Shown: positions 59,201 to 64,000 of the stretch, one piece after another
How the letters are laid out: each line of letters starts with the position of its first letter
Numbering within the stretch: position 1 is the first letter of the stretch
Assembly (NCBI RefSeq): GCF_022605165.1
Contig: NC_063078.1
Location: 372,001-436,000 of the forward strand
DNA: 64,000 bases
Direction of reading: 5' to 3'
Origin: Purpureocillium takamizusanense
Taxonomy: Eukaryota > Ascomycota > Sordariomycetes > Hypocreales > Ophiocordycipitaceae
Position numbers and translations under genes: made by a program
Notes under the pieces: generated by a model
What the model saw: the letters and a program-made list of their open reading frames with translations, nothing else
Database searches by the model: none
Told to the model about the DNA's origin: nothing

Positions 59201-62200
59201 GGTGACGGTGGGCGCGATGGGCGGTGAGCAACACCTGGTCGTCTCGTGTGCTTGCGAATCTTGCGACGAGTCGAGATGGCGCCTTAACCGGCGGCGGCAG
59301 CGGTGAGAAAGGGAGCTTGTCGTCAACGACCCCCTTCGCCGTATCGTCGTCGTCTATCGCACTCTCAGGCTCGCACAAAAGGGGGGGAAGGATCCGGGGG
59401 GGAGGAGGATGAGAAGTTTGCAAACCCTCCGCTTCAACCGCGCCTCGTCCGGGCAAGTCAATTTCGAGGCGTACGAGGGCAGCACGGAGAATAAGCGAAG
59501 AAGGCAGACGGCACTCCGACCTCCGACCGCCACACGCAAGCCGTTGGGGGAAGCCTATTTCTTATTCCTGGGCCCGGCGTCCCGATCAAGCCATAGCCCG
59601 CAGCAGCTGGCCGCGGATGCGATGGGCTGGCGCAGATCCAGCCGCTTGCCCCCCCCTTGCCCTCCAACCCTCCCCCCCAGCTTTGCCTCGTTGGGCGTAC
59701 CCGTGACACTGCAGACGGCGGCATGAGCGGGCGGCTTCAGCCTAGGGGGGGCGCAAGGGTCGACATGTTGGTACTGTGCCTACTTTGTGTGTCTCCAGTG
59801 GCGCATGCGCCGCCTCACCTCTCCCATGCCACCCTTCTCGCCCACGCGCCTGGGGGAAAGCCATGAGTTGACGGCGATTGACGCAATGGTTGGCCTCTCC
59901 ACGGCACCGCCGGCAATCAGTCTTCAGCGGCAGCTTGCCTGCATTGGAGGTTAGATCCGGCAGCGGCCTGCCGAGCGAGGGCTTCTCCGTGGCCTCGGAG
60001 AGCCGTTGGGCTGCCGCCGGCCACGAGCGAGTACTCCGCACATACGTACGTGCGTAATGCCTACACGGACAATACCGGCAGCAGCAGCACCAACAACAAC
60101 AACAACTACTACCACGCACGCACGCACGCACGCACGCCTCGTTGGCTTGTTCCGCGTTTGCCACTGATGATGCGGCACGAGGAGCAAGATGCGTAGCGTA
60201 CATGGCGTGGGCCCCAGCTTCTCGCCGCTCCACTACCAAGAGGCTCGGCACTGCGGGGGTCTCCGTTTTCTGCCAGCGATCTTCTCGCACAAACTCCTTG
60301 ACTCGCTCACACGCGCGGGAGGCGGAAAAAAAGGCAAGCTTCGCCAAGGCGGCCCACCACCAATAAAGGCCAAAAACGGGGTCATGGTTCGTCGTCGTCG
60401 TCGTCATCGGCAGGTCACTCTTTAGTGTTCAGCACCTGAGAGCGCCCAGACAAAGAAGAACGCCTGAACGGTGCATTATAATTAGAGCGGGCTGGCTGGC
60501 TGGCTGGCGGCGGCTTGGGCAAACATCCATGGCCGGTCGCCCGGGCAGACCTACAGCTCAGGCATTCCCGGGGCGGGGAAGCAAAGCTGGCTTCGCGTGC
60601 TGCAGTCCAGCTGCACGGCGCTGCCCACGTTATTATTACGCCGGGCAAGTGGTCGGTCGGGCGGCCAGACACCCACAACTTACGAGCCTCAAGGCCCAAT
60701 ATGTGGCGGCTCCGCTCCTTTTGTGGGGTCGCACAGTTCGTCCCAAGTTGGCGCGGGAGGATCGAGGCCGCCGGACTCAGCAGGAACCAGCAATGATGAC
60801 GAGAAAGAGGGAGCCTCCACTGTGCGGGCGGGCAGGCTGTGTGTGGTAGCTCGGCTGGGGCTCTGAGTGGCCGTGGCCGCCCCATGCAGCTTGGATGGGG
60901 TCAGTCCATGACGCCGAGCTCAGCTCAGCGTGTCAGGAGTGGGAAGGACAGGAGCGCCCTGAAGCACTCCCTAAGACATCCATGGATGCTGTACGAAGTA
61001 ACTTAGTACCTCCCAAAATCAACGGCGGGCAATTGCTGGCGCTTGTCGCGGTACGGGTAACAGCAGCAATGAAAGGTCCTTGGACACTTGGCAGGCACGA
61101 CCCAGGACTAGCTTTTCACTGGCGGGCAGGCACGCCCGACTGAAGGAGCGCCGCACTCTGTTGCTGCCAAACCGACCGGGCTCCAAACTGACTCTTCCAG
61201 GTTCATGCTGGACTCCCGTCTTCCCTGGACCTGCAATGAATTCTTTGCCGCACCCCAGGGCTAGGGCCCTGCACAAACAGAACGTCTCACTCGCGTTCCT
61301 CGCATGCGACCTGTTCGCTTGTCTACCATCGCCACAATCTCAAACGGTCGGGCCCCCGTTTTTCAGACTCTGCACTCGGTCGGACCGGTCGGCACACGTC
61401 AAGAACCCAAACGCGTAGCGCTCAACGCGACCATGTTCTTGGCGAGGCTGTGCCATCCCAGCTGCGCCCCGTTGGTTGTGTGCCCAGCACCACGCGTGGC
61501 CAGATGCACAGCGTCATACGAGAGCCACCAGCGACCACCATGAAACACGAGAGTAGCAGTAGTGGCAGACGACGACAATGCATTCAGACGGTGGCAGGCG
61601 GCTGTCTCGCGCTCTTCAGCTCCCTCCGCTCACTAGAGGAAACGCGTTGATGGAGAATCTTCACCGCCTCACTGGACTGCCTGTCGTCAGTGTTGCTGGA
61701 GACAGCCATTGCCAAGCACAGCCCCCTGTGCGACGCCTTTCAGCTGTGGCAGACGGCCTGTCCGCCAGTGAGAGCATGCGACTCGGGGGTGAGAAACCCG
61801 ACGTCCGATTCAGGCCATGACCAACGATTGTAGACGTGCGAGAGTACGTACGCATGTGCACTCGAGGACGAAGCGTTATCGAGCAGCCTGGGCAGACACA
61901 TGCCGTCTTCGATCATCGTGTTCCAGGTTTTGCTTATGTTCTTTGGGTCATGGTCCTGCCAAGAACTCATCTCCCCGGTTACAGAGCTAATATTAAGCGA
62001 CCCCCTACAGTCTACCGGAAGGATTTACCCGCGCCACTGTCGCACGTTTGGCTCTGCAGCACACCCTGCTGTGATATACGCCTTTCAGCAACATGTCTAT
62101 CACTCAATGTTCAAATGCATGGGGTAGCTTTCGCTTTGCTAGAGGTCTCAGGTGTATCGAATTTTGCTCACGAAAACTTGGTTTCGCTGTCGGATACATA

Positions 62201-62340
62201 TACTAAGTTAGTAGACAAGTGTCCACGACGTAGCCCCACAATGTAAGAATCTCCCCCCCTCGATGAAACAGAGGATCACGCCGAACATTTTTATTACAAT
62301 GGCGGAGACCATCATGTAGCCACATTCCCTGAGAAAAGTT
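59201..62340. other. Gene-poor interval, about 3.1 kb
   Basis: No gene was supported. Low-complexity features are (CAA)n at 60090-60106, (CACG)n at 60113-60138 and (GGCT)n at 60489-60508. A 221-codon minus-strand frame owes its Cys and Arg runs to these repeats. From about 61800 rightwards the sequence looks clearly less GC-rich. Confidence 0.4.
60113..60138. repeat. (CACG)n microsatellite
   Basis: About six tandem CACG units, adjacent to a (CAA)n stretch. Confidence 0.85.
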
Positions 62341-62675
62341 CTAGGGTAAAGGGCGTCCGTGGTCCCTGCAGCAAGACCAGCAATTGCCCTACCGGAAGGT
62401 CAGCCACGCAGTACTACCTTCACACAGACATGCACATAGGGTCAGAGTCTGATCGGGCGCCTCATCAAGCACGTACCCACCGAGTCGCAACCTGCATCGT
62501 GCATATCCAGTCAGTGAGGCTATCGCGGAATGTATAGACCCATGGCACCTACCCATCCGTCAGGACATGGCCGCCGTTCAGGCGAGCAAGTCATCTCACA
62601 GCCCCCCCAGGGTTGTGGTGATGGGATAGCACCGGCAGCGACGCCGAACACCAAGAATACGTGAAGGGGCTTCAT
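62341..62675 (-). CDS. Small secreted six-cysteine protein with a 15-base microexon
   Basis: The model is exon 1 62675-62553, exon 2 62491-62477 (15 bases) and exon 3 62388-62341, giving 61 residues. All junctions are phase 0. Donors are GTAGGT and GTACGT; acceptors are ATGCAG and CGGTAG. Intron 1 (61 bases) has a CTGAC branch site. The protein begins with a signal peptide MKPLHVFLVFGVAAGAIPSP. The mature part has six cysteines in the order CxxxC, x6, C, then CWSCC near the end (segments GGCEMTCSPERRPCPDGW and GNCWSCCRD). That layout is typical of small disulfide-rich secreted fungal proteins, some of which are effectors; no activity is claimed. Without splicing the Cys-rich end is lost. It lies in the less GC-rich right end next to a decayed polyketide synthase. 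Confidence 0.66.
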
Positions 62676-63559
62676 TGTGGACACGAGGCGCAAGATGTAT
62701 TAGGTAGACGACCACCAGGTTTTTGCTGACTTTGAAAGGTGAGACGATAGGATAGTAGTGACAATATTCTTGGAAAGTTACGAGGTGCGCCTGTTCTTAT
62801 AGACGGCCACGGAGATATGGAAGCAGTCTATTCCCCCAGGTACTTCTGCAATCCTCCACCGGTATGGCCAGGTGTTACGAAACCCCGCGCCAAGAGCATT
62901 TTCACTTTGGTCAATAAGAACGTGCTGGATGGGGTAAGCGTTACTCCATTGCGACGCTTCATGGTCACAAGAAGACTCTCCGGGCCAGCGGTCATCCGGC
63001 TCGCCTCCGCATTTCGCTTGGATTAAGAAACTTAAAGTTTCTGTACGCCGCCGAGAAGCTGGCCCGATGCCACGAGTATAGCGGCATAAATGGTCGCGAC
63101 GCCCACCAGGTGTCTCCCTGAGTGGGTTGCTCGGCGTTACACAAAATTCATATTCATGCCGTGTCGAACCACATTCTGTCGGCCCAAAGTTCTGTCGGTA
63201 TGATGCTGCGCCATCGGAGGACCGGAAACGGATATGAGACTCGGTGTACGATTCATGCGTGGTTGTCGCGGTACCCTTCCACGACTATCCAGACCTTATT
63301 CAGGGCCTCACAAGATCTTGGCGTTGACAGAAATCGTCCCATACGTGGAAAGCCCCTCTCGTTGAGATTCATAATGTTGCGCGAGCCTCGCTTCAACTGA
63401 GCGTGCGCACGTGAACGGCATGGGGGCAATTCGTGGACGTGGGCTGGTTTTCATCGTTAGCCACGTCGAAGTAACGTTAGAATAGCAGAAAGTAACTTGG
63501 TACATGTGGCCATACCTCCATTTGTGCTGACATGCCAGCGTCGGATTGTGATGCGAATA
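62676..63559. other. Decayed DNA, possible PKS dehydratase remnant
   Basis: No intact gene. On the minus strand at about 63040-63120 a short frame reads GHLVGVATIYAAILVASG. It resembles the DHxVxGxxxxP region of a PKS dehydratase domain, and stops follow soon after. Its order relative to the acyltransferase remnant to the right is as expected for a reducing PKS on the minus strand. The similarity is weak. Confidence 0.3.
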
Positions 63560-64000
63560 TCTCCTCGAGTCGATACGGAAGCCGCCTGTCAGCCGTGGAA
63601 GCGCCTGAGTCCATAATGCCATGGGTAAGGTTCCAAGTCTGTGCACGTGAGAAGCTTGCCATTGCCGACGATGCTGCTCAGGTCAATTTTGACATGTCAG
63701 AGCGACAGGTCATCAACGGTCTGCAGGATGTTGATGGAAGCATCTGTGTTTCGAAAAGAAAAAATCGTAGCGATGGAGCTTACAGTGGTGGCCGAACCGT
63801 GCTCGTGGATAATGTGCTTCGTGGGTCCAGTAAGCGCTGAGTGAGGTCCAATCTCTATGAAAGTGGTTGAGGAAGTGAAGGTATCAAGGGCAAGTTTGAT
63901 CGCGGAGTGAAACATGACTGAAGTATACACGTAACGAGCGTGATTCAATGTCCCAGTACTGTGTTAGCTTTGCATACCTGGTCATGGTGACAAAAATTAC
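63560..64000 (-). pseudogene. Polyketide synthase remnant: end of acyltransferase domain and linker
   Basis: Minus-strand translation shows the end of a PKS acyltransferase domain: FHSAIKLALDTF, then TTFIEIGPHSALTGP and FRNTDASINILQTVDDLSL. In the same frame after a TGA (63699-63697) comes KIDLSSIVGNGKLLT, then TDLEPYPWHYG, the linker that precedes the dehydratase in reducing PKSs. A second in-frame TGA lies at 63591-63589. Upstream, at about 63955, the TQYWD part of the domain is one frame off from the rest. Two nonsense codons and a frameshift between conserved blocks in about 440 bases show decay rather than introns. Any further 5' part lies beyond the right edge. Only the domain order is described; product and original function are unknown. 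Confidence 0.72.

Noticed and set aside
59742..60407. 221-codon minus-strand frame with Cys clusters
   Set aside because: The Cys, Val and Arg runs come from (CAA)n and (CACG)n microsatellites; there is no start context, domain or splice support.

Overview
The window is nuclear DNA of a filamentous ascomycete (Pezizomycotina). Coding regions are GC-rich. Most genes are broken by short introns of about 50-130 bases with GTNNGT donors, CTRAC-like branch sites and YAG acceptors. The families are typically fungal: Zn2Cys6 regulator, Pth11-type rhodopsin-fold receptor, CFEM-like wall protein, yapsin-type protease and cryptochrome-DASH. A sordariomycete, perhaps hypocrealean, fits best, but that is inference and no species can be named. 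No rRNA, tRNA, transposon or CRISPR array was recognised. All splice models were read by eye from splice signals and reading-frame continuity.

Layout. 1-5.8 kb, all minus strand: a Ser/Thr-rich secreted CFEM-like protein running off the left edge, the ribosome-biogenesis factor CMS1, an SH3 adaptor, and an acyl-protein-thioesterase-like pseudoenzyme. 6.3-14 kb: a secreted GH20 hexosaminidase-like enzyme and a GH79 beta-glucuronidase/heparanase-like enzyme transcribed divergently, then a mitochondrial 2-methylcitrate dehydratase. 14-19.7 kb: mostly non-coding, with a frameshifted cupredoxin relic. 19.7-25.5 kb: cryptochrome-DASH with an RGG-rich tail, a small Asn/Gly-rich protein, and a ThDP-dependent decarboxylase-like enzyme. 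25.5-35.5 kb: two gene-poor stretches of 4.4 and 4.0 kb on either side of one anion-type MFS transporter. 35.5-39.2 kb: a Pth11-like receptor and a second thioesterase-like protein.

39.4-49.1 kb looks like a galactoside-utilisation cluster. It holds an eight-exon Zn2Cys6 regulator, a lactose-permease-like MFS sugar transporter and, divergent from the permease, an intracellular GH2 beta-galactosidase. Import, hydrolysis and control would sit side by side. 49.7-59.2 kb: VMS1 (ribosome quality control), a 4-coumarate-CoA-ligase-like enzyme ending in the peroxisomal signal AKL, a new three-exon gene with a Cys/Gly-rich tail, and a GPI-type aspartic protease. 59.2-64 kb: non-coding sequence, then a visibly less GC-rich right end. 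That end contains a newly assembled three-exon small secreted Cys-rich protein with a 15-base microexon and a decayed polyketide synthase fragment.

The most useful new readings are genes that exist only after splicing and that no long open frame reveals (1-1430, 39440-41848, 55692-56474, 62341-62675), two thioesterase-fold proteins that lack the catalytic serine, and the lactose-type cluster.
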